Source: Clostridiaceae bacterium Marseille-Q4143 (lineage in GTDB: Bacteria > Bacillota > Clostridia > Lachnospirales > Lachnospiraceae). Taken from it: a stretch of 64,000 nt of DNA. Below the pieces are notes generated by a model. The model was not told the origin of the DNA, made no database searches, and saw only the letters and a program-made list of their open reading frames with translations. A program made the translations under genes and the position numbers. The stretch covers positions 186,001-250,000 of the forward strand of contig CP073693.1 in assembly GCA_018228645.1 (NCBI GenBank), written 5' to 3'. Below are positions 17,195-25,244 of this stretch, in pieces (the stretch's first letter is position 1; each line of letters begins with the position of its first letter).

Positions 17195-18030
17195 GCTTCT
17201 TTCTTTGTTTCCTTTCTTCTGCACCGGATCTGACCATATCTTGTCCATACTCCAGCATATAAAATATTACGCAGAATCTCCGCATCTTCCAGAATCGGAA
17301 GCTGCTCAAATACTTTTGATGTCTCCGCCATCATCATTTTCAGAATCTGCTGGCAGTCCTGTTCAAAAGTTTCTTTCTTATATAATTCTGTAAAAGGATT
17401 GTATCGTCCCTGTTTCAGATCTTCTTCTATATCTTCATAGGCATCCATCAAATAAATGAATTTTCCGAAATAAAATCCCATACGCCGCAGTTTCTCTGTC
17501 CATTCATCTTCCGCGTACACGAACAATTCTGCCATAATTGCTCCAAAAAATCCAGCAGTTTTATCAATATCGTACTGTTTTTCTTTTTCATACGCGGAAA
17601 GTGCCGCCAGATTATCTCTGAGGCATCTGCTCTGTCTCTCATATCTTTCGGCAAGCTTCTTTACGTTTCCTTTTAATGCCTGTCCAAACAGACAGGCTGT
17701 CAGTTTCCGTTCATCCTGCCAGTCATCCAGACATTTATAATAGGTAAGAAGAACATTCATATCCGCCGCATAGTCAAAATACCGGTTTTCCCGGTAAAAA
17801 TGCTTTTCCACAGGATGGGCAATACAGCGCGCACTCTTTGTCACCGTCTCCGGTTCATAAAGACCTGTCAGAAGCAGCGCCAGAAATGTCATATCGAAGC
17901 TTAAAGTCAGCTGTCCGATTCTCCCGCTCTGTTTCTTCAGGCTGTGGCAGAGTCCACAGTAACTGGCACGATAGGTTTCATATTCCCTTACTTTCAGTTC
18001 CGGCTTATGTACCACAATGTATCCGAACAT
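17191..18030 (-). CDS. DUF5685 family protein
   Basis: A 279-residue all-helical protein of a family I recall as DUF5685, function unknown. It begins [20 protein letters not shown] and has a C-x2-C pair at C25/C28 (SYCGLCHSL). Two aspartate-rich helices, CLDDWQDER and [17 protein letters not shown], look like the DDxxD metal sites of trans-prenyl synthases, though the rest does not match a known prenyltransferase. It sits between a zinc-ribbon membrane protein and a J-domain protein, with gaps of 8 nt and a 4-nt overlap, so the three probably work together. Confidence 0.7.
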   Translation of the reverse strand: MFGYIVVHKPELKVREYETYRASYCGLCHSLKKQSGRIGQLTLSFDMTFLALLLTGLYEPETVTKSARCIAHPVEKHFYRENRYFDYAADMNVLLTYYKCLDDWQDERKLTACLFGQALKGNVKKLAERYERQSRCLRDNLAALSAYEKEKQYDIDKTAGFFGAIMAELFVYAEDEWTEKLRRMGFYFGKFIYLMDAYEDIEEDLKQGRYNPFTELYKKETFEQDCQQILKMMMAETSKVFEQLPILEDAEILRNILYAGVWTRYGQIRCRRKETKKEA

Positions 18031-18038
18031 GAATTTTC

Positions 18039-18434
18039 CTAACTCCTCTTCTGAAACTCATGATGACACTTCGGGCAGCGGATCATAATCTTACCTTTTC
18101 CCTTCGGAATCCGGATCTTCTGTCTGCATTTCGGACAGGTATAAATATGGTGATATTTACGCTCTTCCATCAGTTTCTTCTGCTGATCAAACCAGTAACG
18201 GATTTTTGCTGTTGCCTGCAGATATCTCTGATTTTCCGCATAACGGGCGCTGTGATTTTTGGATAACACACGATACATGGCATATACCAGGATCAATGTT
18301 ACCGCAAAGCTCAGCAACTGACTTTTGAAAAACCAGTTAATCACAATTCCAATCAGCGCAACCCAGAAAAGGAATTTATAGAAATCATCCGTTCCATATC
18401 TTCCCTGCATAAATCGATAGATTTTGTCTCTCAT
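18039..18434 (-). CDS. Small membrane protein with C-terminal zinc ribbon
   Basis: A 131-residue protein with two adjacent membrane segments (about 20-36, FLFWVALIGIVINWFF, and 40-55, LLSFAVTLILVYAMYRVL) and a cytoplasmic tail holding two CxxC pairs (YTCPKCRQKIRI and IRCPKCHHEF), a zinc-ribbon-like module. I do not recognise the family. It is first in the run followed by DUF5685, DnaJ-like and VanY genes. Confidence 0.7.
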   Translation of the reverse strand: MRDKIYRFMQGRYGTDDFYKFLFWVALIGIVINWFFKSQLLSFAVTLILVYAMYRVLSKNHSARYAENQRYLQATAKIRYWFDQQKKLMEERKYHHIYTCPKCRQKIRIPKGKGKIMIRCPKCHHEFQKRS

Positions 18435-18473
18435 ACTGCAAAAACTCCTCTTTTACCCTTTTTAATATATATA

Positions 18474-18503
18474 TTTACAATCTGCATATAAATCCATTGT
18501 AAA
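18474..18503 (-). promoter_or_regulatory. Inverted repeat upstream of the zinc-ribbon gene
   Basis: TTTACAAT (18474-18481) and ATTGTAAA (18496-18503), perfect 8-bp arms 14 nt apart, 40-70 nt before the start of the run. Spacing of two helical turns between arm centres suits a dimeric repressor. The regulator is unknown. Confidence 0.4.
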
Positions 18504-18544
18504 CAAAGACCGTGAAAAAACAATGAAAAAATTATGAAATTTTC

Positions 18545-18754
18545 TAAAGAGTTGCGGTTCACAAGTCTAAATCAGTCAGTTGGAAGTGATAGGCTGCGAG
18601 CGGAACCGCTCGCGCTAAGTCCTCGATCCAGCGGTACTAAGCTTCGAACATCGTCTTTGACTTGTTCTCAGCAAGTACCGGGACTGCGGACGTTCCTTTC
18701 GCAGCCTATCACTTCCAACTGCCCAATTCATATCTATGAACTGTAACTTTAAAA
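18545..18754. repeat. Structured intergenic repeat, copy A
   Basis: Fills nearly all of the 314-nt gap between two minus-strand genes. A 98-nt core (18602-18699) is shared with copy B at 45882-45978. Perfect 23-bp arms at 18577-18599 and 18699-18721 enclose it, and weaker pairing continues out to 18545 and 18754, the outer right arm running over the stop codon of the patatin gene (18749-18751). Inside the core, ACCGCT/AGCGGT, GGTACT/AGTACC, GCT/AGC (18641-18643 with 18670-18672), GAACA/TGTTC and GTC/GAC can nest into stems. No open reading frame is credible and there is no terminator T-run. Confidence 0.8.
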
Positions 18755-19594
18755 GCTCCCTGCCAAAAACTCTCGGACCGCTTCTATCTTTGCCTGTGCG
18801 TCCGCATATCCCAACTGATAGACACTCATAACTTTCTCCGGACGTTTGTCCATTCGTCCAATGTCCGGATCACAGCTTGGCCGGATGACCAGAATCTCCC
18901 CCGCCTCTTCCAGGCGGTCAATCTCATCCATCGTATCATTATAATGTTGATAACGCTCCTTCATAGCTTCCACAAAAGCCGGATACTTCCGGTAAATTCT
19001 TCTTGCCAATGCCATGGAAGAGGGTTTCTTCCGATAGCCTTTCTGCCGGGTCAGTACCACGATATTTTTCTCATAGCCAAGTTTTCGGAACGCATCGAGA
19101 GGCACGCTGTCTGCCACACCGCCATCCAGAAGCTTCATGCCGCCCACTTCCACAATCTGGGACACCAGCGGCATAGAAGCAGATGCCCGCATATAATCAA
19201 TCTCATCCATGTTGTCCATACGGATATATTCTGCTTTTCCAGTCTCCACATTGGTACAGGTCACATAAAAGGTGATCGGTGACTCTTCAAAAGCCTTCCG
19301 GTCAAAGATATCCAGCTTATCCGGAAGTTCATGATAGCAGAACTCTGTCTCTACCAGATTACCCGTCTTCAGAAGTGACCGGAAACTCATAAACCGGGGA
19401 TCTTTCATATATTTCAAATAATAACGGATGCTGCGCCCGTGCTGTCCGGATACATAAGAGCATCCATGAACCGCACCTGCGGATACGCCGATCACGCCAT
19501 CCACTTTGATGTCCTGCTCCAGAAATGCATCCAGCACGCCTGCCGTATAGATGCCGCGCATGGCGCCACCTTCCAGTACCAGTCCTGTTTTCAT
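18749..19594 (-). CDS. Patatin-like phospholipase family protein
   Basis: A 281-residue patatin-domain hydrolase. The oxyanion hole is LEGGAMRGIY, the nucleophile Ser38 lies in GVSAG, and the catalytic Asp157 in LLDGGVADSVPL, so the catalytic dyad is intact. It is cytoplasmic (no signal peptide) and expected to hydrolyse acyl ester lipids; the true substrate is unknown. It follows the chromate-transporter pair by 25 nt. Copy A of the structured repeat begins at its stop codon. Confidence 0.9.
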   Translation of the reverse strand: MKTGLVLEGGAMRGIYTAGVLDAFLEQDIKVDGVIGVSAGAVHGCSYVSGQHGRSIRYYLKYMKDPRFMSFRSLLKTGNLVETEFCYHELPDKLDIFDRKAFEESPITFYVTCTNVETGKAEYIRMDNMDEIDYMRASASMPLVSQIVEVGGMKLLDGGVADSVPLDAFRKLGYEKNIVVLTRQKGYRKKPSSMALARRIYRKYPAFVEAMKERYQHYNDTMDEIDRLEEAGEILVIRPSCDPDIGRMDKRPEKVMSVYQLGYADAQAKIEAVREFLAGSF

Positions 19595-19619
19595 ACTCTG
19601 TCTCCTCCTTACTATCTGT

Positions 19620-20180
19620 CTATATTCCCATCAACATCATTATATATCCGTAAATCACCTGCATGACACCTGCCAGTACCATCACCAGAATGGGGTTCCA
19701 TTTCTTTCTGAGCAATGCCAGACAGATAGCAAAAATCACTGCCATCTGCAGTTTTATTCTGCCTTCTCCACCGATGTTCAGCGCAGACACCATGATATCC
19801 ACACCTGCAGACGCAATGAGCGCCACGACTGCCGGACGAAGACCTTTTAACACGCCCTGCAGCAGATCCATAGAACGATATTTGAGATATAACTTTGCAA
19901 TCAATGATACCAGAATACAGGACGGAAGCACACATCCCAGCGTACATATCACTGCTCCCGGAATTCCTGCCACTTTTAACCCTACGAAAGTAGCTGAATT
20001 GACGGCAATGGGACCAGGTGTCATCTGGGAAATGGTAATGAGATCCGTAAATTCCGACAACTGAAGCCAGCCATTTGCCTCCACCACCTGATGACGAATG
20101 AGAGGAAGTGCCGCATAACCGCCTCCAAAACTGAATGCCCCGATCTGGAGAAAGCTCAAAAATAAACGTAAATAAATCAT
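19620..20180 (-). CDS. Chromate transporter family (ChrA) half protein, second of pair
   Basis: A 186-residue membrane protein with one CHR domain. It shows FSFGGGYAALPLIRHQVVE and TPGPIAVNSATFVG, the paired-domain signatures also seen in its neighbour. Short-chain ChrA proteins work as two-gene pairs with opposite topology, forming a proton-coupled chromate or sulfate-like anion exporter. The start overlaps the upstream gene by 4 nt. Confidence 0.9.
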   Translation of the reverse strand: MIYLRLFLSFLQIGAFSFGGGYAALPLIRHQVVEANGWLQLSEFTDLITISQMTPGPIAVNSATFVGLKVAGIPGAVICTLGCVLPSCILVSLIAKLYLKYRSMDLLQGVLKGLRPAVVALIASAGVDIMVSALNIGGEGRIKLQMAVIFAICLALLRKKWNPILVMVLAGVMQVIYGYIMMLMGI

Positions 20181-20749
20181 ACCTGCCCCCTCCTTCTTCG
20201 CAGCATGGTTCTGACAAATCCTAAAATTCCCGCTGCCAGAATGATGAAGATCACGTTAATGTTAAAAATCATGGAAACGGCAAATGCAGCAATCATGACC
20301 AGTATACTGACCGTGTCCTTTTCCTTTGTAATGCCGCTTCCCATATCCCAGACTACGGATGCGATAACAGCTCCCACACCTGCCTGCATGCCTTCCAGCA
20401 TGAGGGCAATCAGTGTCATGGAACGAAATGCTTCATAGCAGACCGAGATCACCGACAGAATTAAAAACGGCGGAAGCACCGTCCCCAGCACTGCCGTCAG
20501 AAGTCCCGTCACTCCGGCCAGTTTGTAGCCCACCACAATGGCTCCATTCACCGCAATGGCCCCCGGCGCCGACTGGGCAATAGCTACCAGATCCAGCATT
20601 TCATCCTCATCTATCCAGTGAAGCTCATCCACAAACTTCCGTTTCATCAATGTCACAATCACATAGCCGCCTCCGAAGGTGAAGGCACTCAAATAAAATG
20701 TTGATAAAAACAGAGAACGCAGCAGATGGACGTTGTTCTTTTCTTTCAT
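20177..20749 (-). CDS. Chromate transporter family (ChrA) half protein, first of pair
   Basis: A 190-residue membrane protein with one CHR domain: AFTFGGGYVIVTLMKRKFVD and APGAIAVNGAIVVGYK, parallel to the partner gene with which it overlaps by 4 nt. Together they equal one long-chain ChrA. In gut anaerobes the physiological anion may not be chromate. A deleted copy of the structured repeat lies about 35 nt upstream of the start. Confidence 0.9.
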   Translation of the reverse strand: MKEKNNVHLLRSLFLSTFYLSAFTFGGGYVIVTLMKRKFVDELHWIDEDEMLDLVAIAQSAPGAIAVNGAIVVGYKLAGVTGLLTAVLGTVLPPFLILSVISVCYEAFRSMTLIALMLEGMQAGVGAVIASVVWDMGSGITKEKDTVSILVMIAAFAVSMIFNINVIFIILAAGILGFVRTMLRRRRGQV

Positions 20750-20784
20750 AATATGCTCCTACTGTTTCTTTATAGATATTGTGG

Positions 20785-20861
20785 CTAAACGGAAGAAAAT
20801 GACAGGCCGTGAAAGAAACGTCCACAGTCCGCTCACAGTCTGTCATTTTCTCCCGTTCTAG
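20785..20861. repeat. Structured intergenic repeat, copy C (internally deleted, opposite orientation)
   Basis: Inverted arms with a perfect 12-bp part (20794-20805 and 20840-20851), extending imperfectly to 20785 and 20861, flank a 19-nt remnant (20809-20827) that matches the reverse complement of one end of the copy B core (45963-45981) with a single difference. The rest of the core is missing. The arms are unrelated in sequence to those of copies A and B. Confidence 0.6.
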
Positions 20862-21296
20862 TTGCCGATAAACTGCAACGAATATTATCTCATAAATAAA
20901 GATTTTTGCAAGGCATGATCAGGAAATGGTTTGTATATCTGCTCCGATAATTCTGACCTGCCTTTTCCACTAATTCTACGTCATGATTTTTCTGAAAAGG
21001 CTGCCCGCCTGGGCATATATATTTCTGCCTGTTATTCCTGCCCAAACAGAATCTCTTTTCTATTCACTTTCAGAAAATTGCCACACTTTTAGGCAGATAG
21101 CCGCCAAAACTCCCTCTACACCCAACAAACGTTATTATAATGGGTAGCAATACCGACAAGCGTTGTATATGTCCAAAGCTTCTATTTTCTACGATAAATT
21201 CAGGTATTATGGAATGGTTCAACAGATTCCATGGACATGGTTAGTGACTACATTTCTATATGCCCAAATCATTGTGATGGCTTATTTATTTTTATC
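20862..21296. other. Long intergenic region with no gene recognised
   Basis: This AT-rich stretch between the chrA pair and the ilvE terminator holds only short open frames. A 67-codon plus-strand frame (21163-21366) runs through the terminator hairpin, lacks a good ribosome binding site and has no recognisable motif, so I do not call it. The region could carry the chrA promoter or a decayed gene; nothing firmer can be said. Confidence 0.5.
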
Positions 21297-21342
21297 AAAA
21301 ACTGCCATTATACAGGATTTCTCCTATATAATGGCAGTTTTT
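21297..21342 (-). terminator. Terminator of ilvE (long perfect stem)
   Basis: A perfect 16-bp stem (21297-21312 and 21327-21342) with a 14-nt loop, 80 nt past the ilvE stop. The stem ends in T/A runs so it can work in both directions. Confidence 0.85.
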
Positions 21343-21422
21343 AACATTTCGGTTAAAATTACGTAACTATTCAGAACCCCATTCGCAGAACGCAGTTTTG
21401 CATGGCTCTGAATAAATGCAAA

Positions 21423-22448
21423 TTACATAATCTCTTTGATCCAGCCTTCCGGTGCCTCGATGCGGCCCATCTGGATTCCGGTCAGAGTATCATAAAGTTT
21501 CTTGGTAACCGGTCCCATCTCTTCCATACCGCTCGGCAGGCAGATCTCGGTTCCGTGGTCTACGATCTTTCCGATCGGGGAGATAACTGCTGCAGTTCCG
21601 CACAGACCAGCCTCTGCGAAATCTTTCAGCTCTTCTTTTGCAACCGGACGCTCTTCTACTTCCAGTCCCAGATAATCTTTTGCTACTACCATCAGAGAAC
21701 GACGGGTAACAGACGGTAAGATACTGTTAGACTTCGGAGTTACGACTTTATTGTCTTTGGTTACAAAGATGAAGTTGGCACCACCGGTCTCCTCAACATA
21801 AGTTCTGGTAGCCGGATCAAGGTACATGTTCTCATCAAATCCTTTGTTGTGAGCATCTACGATATTGTAAAGGCTCATTGCGTAGTTCAGACCAGCCTTG
21901 ATATCGCCGGTTCCATGAGGTGCTGCACGGTCCACATCAGATACGCGGATGGTGATCGGTTTTGCTCCGCCTTTGAAGTACGGACCTACCGGAGTAGTAA
22001 AGATACGGAACTGATACTCAGTTGCCGGTTTTACACCAATAACAGAATCAATACCAAACATATACGGACGAATATACAGCGTTGCTCCGCTTCCATAAGG
22101 CGGTACATATGCTGCATTTGCTTTTACAACATCTACAACTGCCTGTACAAAACGATCTTCCGGAAATACCGGCATCTGCAGTCTTCTCTCAGAATCTGCC
22201 ATACGTTTTGCGTTCAGATCCGGGCGGAAGGTAACGATTTTACCCTGCTCGGTTGTATAAGCTTTAATTCCCTCAAAGCAGGTCTGTGCATACTGAAGTA
22301 CACAGGCACATTCACTCATGGTAATCATTGGATCGTCAATCAGAGCACCTTCATCCCATGCTCCATTTTTATAGTTGGCAACGAATCTCTTATCGGTTGG
22401 CATATATCCAAAACCAAGGTTGCCCCAGTCAATGTTTTTCTTTTCCAT
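21423..22448 (-). CDS. ilvE: Branched-chain amino acid aminotransferase
   Basis: A 341-residue fold-type IV PLP aminotransferase. The PLP lysine lies in GTGDIKAGLNYAMSL (about K184), the conserved YVEETGGANFIFV glutamates follow, and GLCGTAAVISPIG fits the BCAT-specific C-terminal loop. It interconverts Leu, Ile and Val with their 2-oxo acids. GTG at 22451 directly precedes ATG 22448 and either could start; AAGGA fits the GTG spacing slightly better. It is a single-gene unit with its own promoter. Confidence 0.93.
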   Translation of the reverse strand: MEKKNIDWGNLGFGYMPTDKRFVANYKNGAWDEGALIDDPMITMSECACVLQYAQTCFEGIKAYTTEQGKIVTFRPDLNAKRMADSERRLQMPVFPEDRFVQAVVDVVKANAAYVPPYGSGATLYIRPYMFGIDSVIGVKPATEYQFRIFTTPVGPYFKGGAKPITIRVSDVDRAAPHGTGDIKAGLNYAMSLYNIVDAHNKGFDENMYLDPATRTYVEETGGANFIFVTKDNKVVTPKSNSILPSVTRRSLMVVAKDYLGLEVEERPVAKEELKDFAEAGLCGTAAVISPIGKIVDHGTEICLPSGMEEMGPVTKKLYDTLTGIQMGRIEAPEGWIKEIM

Positions 22449-22507
22449 CACACTTTACTTCCTTTCCTATGTATATAGATGATGTCTGCGATGACTTATC
22501 TTGCTTT

Positions 22508-22536
22508 ATGATACGCTTTTCAAAAACCAGTGTCAA
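22508..22536 (-). promoter_or_regulatory. Promoter of ilvE
   Basis: TTGACA (minus strand, 22536-22531), a 17-nt spacer and TATCAT (22513-22508). The -35 overlaps the last codon of the preceding regulator gene. The leader is too short for a T-box. Confidence 0.8.
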
Positions 22537-23192
22537 GATTTCAGTACAAAATGCTTCTTCCGATATTCCAATAATCCCTCTTCCTGCATCCGGCTCAGTT
22601 CCATGGAAAGTCCGCTCCGATCCACAGACAGATAATCTGCCAGCTGCTGGCGGGAAAATGTAATGTCAAATTCCGCACTGCCATGGCGTTGTGCTTCTGC
22701 CGAAAGGTAGGATAAAATCTTTGCCCGGCGGCTTCGCTGTCCAAGGTGAGTAATTTTTTCATTAAGGCGCAGATTTTTCTCGGCCAATTCAGATAACAGA
22801 TTGCGAATCATCCGGCTGTGATGACTGCAGGTGGACGGGCAGGTAGTAAGAATTCTCTTAACATTCAAAAAAAGCACCTGCACATTGGTTTCTGCAATGA
22901 CACTTACATTCAGTACAGCACCCGGAGAACAGGCAAAGGTTTCTGCAAAACAATGTCCCGCTCCCACTGCAGCAAGAATATTCCGGTTTCCCCAGAAATC
23001 TTCCTGAATGATCATCACTTTTCCTGTGATTACCACTCCAAAAGCTTCTACCCGGTCTCCTGCCCGCAAAATATATTCGTCTTTTTGATAAGTTTCCGGA
23101 CGCACTTCCAGGCAATGAAGCATTTTTTCTGTCTCTTCCTCGGAAATTCCGAAAAAAATTCCTGATGTCCGCAAAACGGATAACATTTCTTT
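22533..23192 (-). CDS. Crp/Fnr family regulator (HcpR-like)
   Basis: A 219-residue Crp/Fnr protein: a cyclic-nucleotide-binding-like beta barrel (about 15-110, EYILRAGDRVEAFGVVITGK), a dimer helix, and a C-terminal helix-turn-helix (RQQLADYLSVDRSGLSMELS). There is no N-terminal Fnr-type cysteine cluster. Divergent placement 90 nt from the hybrid-cluster protein gene suggests a nitrosative-stress regulator of the HcpR group. ATG 23192 is chosen since CGAGG lies upstream and the open frame beyond it lacks a site. Confidence 0.87.
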   Translation of the reverse strand, partial: KEMLSVLRTSGIFFGISEEETEKMLHCLEVRPETYQKDEYILRAGDRVEAFGVVITGKVMIIQEDFWGNRNILAAVGAGHCFAETFACSPGAVLNVSVIAETNVQVLFLNVKRILTTCPSTCSHHSRMIRNLLSELAEKNLRLNEKITHLGQRSRRAKILSYLSAEAQRHGSAEFDITFSRQQLADYLSVDRSGLSMELSRMQEEGLLEYRKKHFVLKS

Positions 23193-23204
23193 CATTTTCT
23201 TACC

Positions 23205-23270
23205 TCGTTGTATTTTCAACCGATTTGTTGTTCACACTATAGTATACTCCACTCATCAAATCAAAAAAAA
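23205..23270 (+). promoter_or_regulatory. Divergent control region between the Crp-like gene and hcp
   Basis: On the plus strand TATAGT/TATACT -10-like boxes (about 23237-23247) lack a good -35; TTCAAC stands 17 nt before TATAGT. CAAC-N6-GTTG (about 23217-23230), a small inverted repeat, overlies that -35 position, a likely activator site. A weak -35 covered by an operator is typical of Crp-type activation; the regulator assignment is inferred. Confidence 0.45.
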
Positions 23271-23282
23271 GGAGAATTTCTT

Positions 23283-24878
23283 ATGGATACAAATATGTTT
23301 TGTTTTCAATGTGAGCAGACCGCCGGATGCAGCGGATGTACCGGGAAGGCCGGCGTCTGTGGAAAATCTGCTCAGACTGCTCAGATTCAGGATCAGCTGA
23401 CAGGTGCACTTATCGGACTTGCTCACGCAGCAAACGGCTCTCTTCCAGAGGGACAGCCTATTGAAAAGGTAATGATTGAAAGTCTTTTTGCTACTCTTAC
23501 CAATGTGAATTTTGACGATGATGCATTAAAAGTGCTGCTGGCTCGGGTACATGAAGCAAAAGCAGGACTGGTTCCTGGCTGCGGCAGCTGCATGTCTTCC
23601 TGCGGTCACAATGATGATTATGACATGATGCGGATCTGGGAGGCTGATGAAGATATCCGTTCCCTGAAATCCCTGATTTTATTCGGTATTCGCGGAATGG
23701 CCGCCTATGCTTACCATGCCATGGTACTTGGATATGAGAATGCCGAAGTAAATCAGTTCTTCAGTAAAGCGCTGTTTGCCCTCGGCGAAGACTGGGATAT
23801 GGAACTGCTCCTTCCCATTGTCATGGAAGTTGGGAAATACAACTTACTGTGCATGGAACTGCTTGATAAAGCCAATACCGAATCCTATGGCACACCAGTT
23901 CCCACCACAGTTCCGTTGGCTGTGGAAAAAGGACCATTTATCGTTGTCACCGGACATGACTTAAAAGATCTGCAGCTGCTGCTTGAGCAGACAGACGGAA
24001 AAGGAGTTAACATCTATACACACGGTGAAATGCTCCCTGCCCATGGTTATCCGGAATTGAAAAAATATGCGCATCTGAAGGGAAACTTCGGAACCGCATG
24101 GCAGAATCAGCAGAAAGAATTTGCTTCCATCCCGGCACCGATTCTCTTCACCACCAACTGCCTGATGCCGCCGAAGGCATCCTATGCGGATCGCGTCTTC
24201 ACCACCGGAGAAGTTGCTTTCCCAGGAACCGTCCACATTGATGAAGAAAAAGATTTCACTCCGGTGATTGAAAAAGCACTGGAACTCGGTGGATATACCG
24301 AAGATCAGGCATTTACCGGAATCAACGGCGGCTCTACTGTCATGACCGGATTCTCCCATGGAACCGTGCTCAGTGTAGCTGATCAGGTAATCGATGCCGT
24401 AAAGAGCGGTGCTATCCGTCACTTCTTCCTGGTAGCTGGCTGCGACGGTGCCCGCCCGGGACGTAATTACTATACGGATTTTGTAAAGCAGACACCTGAT
24501 GATACCATCATCCTTACCCTGGCCTGTGGAAAATATCGTTTTAACGATCTGGATCTTGGAACCATCGGCGGTCTCCCCCGCATCATGGATATGGGCCAGT
24601 GTAACGATGCCTACGGCGCTATCAAAGTAGCTGTGGCACTCTCCGAAGCCTTCGGATGCGATGTCAACGAACTTCCCCTGTCCATGGTACTGTCCTGGTA
24701 TGAGCAGAAAGCCGTCTGCATCCTGCTCACCCTGCTCCACTTAGGGATCAAAAACATCCGCCTCGGCCCTTCCCTTCCGGCATTCCTCTCTCCCAATGTT
24801 CTGAATTACCTGGTAGAGAATTTTGGAATTGCACCGATCACCACACCGGAAGAAGATCTGAAAGAGTTGTTAAAATAA
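23283..24878 (+). CDS. hcp: Hydroxylamine reductase / hybrid cluster protein
   Basis: A 531-residue hybrid-cluster protein. The N-terminal 4Fe-4S motif is C7-x2-C10-x8-C19-x5-C25 with an extra Cys16. Ligands of the hybrid Fe-S-O cluster are visible in the regions FTTNCLMPP, VAGCDGARPGRNYY and LACGKYRFN. Hcp reduces hydroxylamine in vitro and acts as an NO reductase or S-nitrosylase in other bacteria; here it probably handles nitrosative stress. ATG 23283 follows AAAGGAG. It is a single gene, divergent from its likely regulator. Confidence 0.95.
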   Translation: MDTNMFCFQCEQTAGCSGCTGKAGVCGKSAQTAQIQDQLTGALIGLAHAANGSLPEGQPIEKVMIESLFATLTNVNFDDDALKVLLARVHEAKAGLVPGCGSCMSSCGHNDDYDMMRIWEADEDIRSLKSLILFGIRGMAAYAYHAMVLGYENAEVNQFFSKALFALGEDWDMELLLPIVMEVGKYNLLCMELLDKANTESYGTPVPTTVPLAVEKGPFIVVTGHDLKDLQLLLEQTDGKGVNIYTHGEMLPAHGYPELKKYAHLKGNFGTAWQNQQKEFASIPAPILFTTNCLMPPKASYADRVFTTGEVAFPGTVHIDEEKDFTPVIEKALELGGYTEDQAFTGINGGSTVMTGFSHGTVLSVADQVIDAVKSGAIRHFFLVAGCDGARPGRNYYTDFVKQTPDDTIILTLACGKYRFNDLDLGTIGGLPRIMDMGQCNDAYGAIKVAVALSEAFGCDVNELPLSMVLSWYEQKAVCILLTLLHLGIKNIRLGPSLPAFLSPNVLNYLVENFGIAPITTPEEDLKELLK

Positions 24879-24910
24879 AAAGGGGATAAATCTGTAAATA
24901 TGTGCCAGAT

Positions 24911-24966
24911 AGCGGTCAATTTCCGCTTTTTTATGCCTTTCAACTTCGGTTGGAAGGCATATTTTT
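24911..24966 (+). terminator. Double terminator after hcp
   Basis: A short hairpin AGCGG/CCGCT (24911-24927) followed by a T-run, then a stronger stem (24933-24944 with 24949-24960, loop TTCG) with T-run 24962-24966. Confidence 0.85.
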
Positions 24967-25025
24967 CTGCCCGCGGCCGGGGCGTGGGGCTTTTATTTTT
25001 CTGCCCGCGGCCGGGGCGTGGGGCT
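24961..25025. repeat. GC-rich 34-bp tandem duplication
   Basis: Two near-identical units begin at 24961 and 24995 with ATTTTTCTGCCCGCGGCCGG and end in GGCGTGGGGCT. GC content of the inner part is far above that of the neighbours. No protein is supported. Confidence 0.8.
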
Positions 25026-25244
25026 CAGCGCCCAACTTGCTTACAAAAGTTCCTGCTTTTTTGAAAACTGAGGAACTCGCGGCCAGCAATCTGCATTTCA
25101 GACCCATTTCAGGTAAAAAAGCTTGTTGTGGCAGAGGAAAACAGGAACTAAAGTGGGGCGAAAGTGATATAGACCCAGTACGTACTGTTCTGTTAACTCT
25201 CATTCCCGGAAACTCACTTTTGGAATTGGTAACAGCCTGTATGC
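25026..25244. other. Intergenic sequence between hcp terminator and merR, repeat-like
   Basis: No gene is supported. Short open frames on both strands span the 34-bp duplication but lack ribosome binding sites. The stretch has internal self-similar bits, for example CAGGAACTAAAG and GAGGAACTCGCG, and a palindrome AGTACGTACT at about 25179. It may be a remnant of a genome-wide repeat; this is only an impression. Confidence 0.35.

Noticed and set aside
18545..18754. Copy A as a simple intrinsic terminator of the patatin gene
   Set aside because: No T-run follows the stem, and the conserved 98-nt core is far longer than a terminator loop.
21163..21366. 67-codon plus-strand frame beside ilvE
   Set aside because: Reads through the terminator hairpin and has no ribosome binding site or motif.
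22449..22532. T-box leader for ilvE
   Set aside because: Fewer than 80 nt lie between the promoter and the start, with no T-box sequence.
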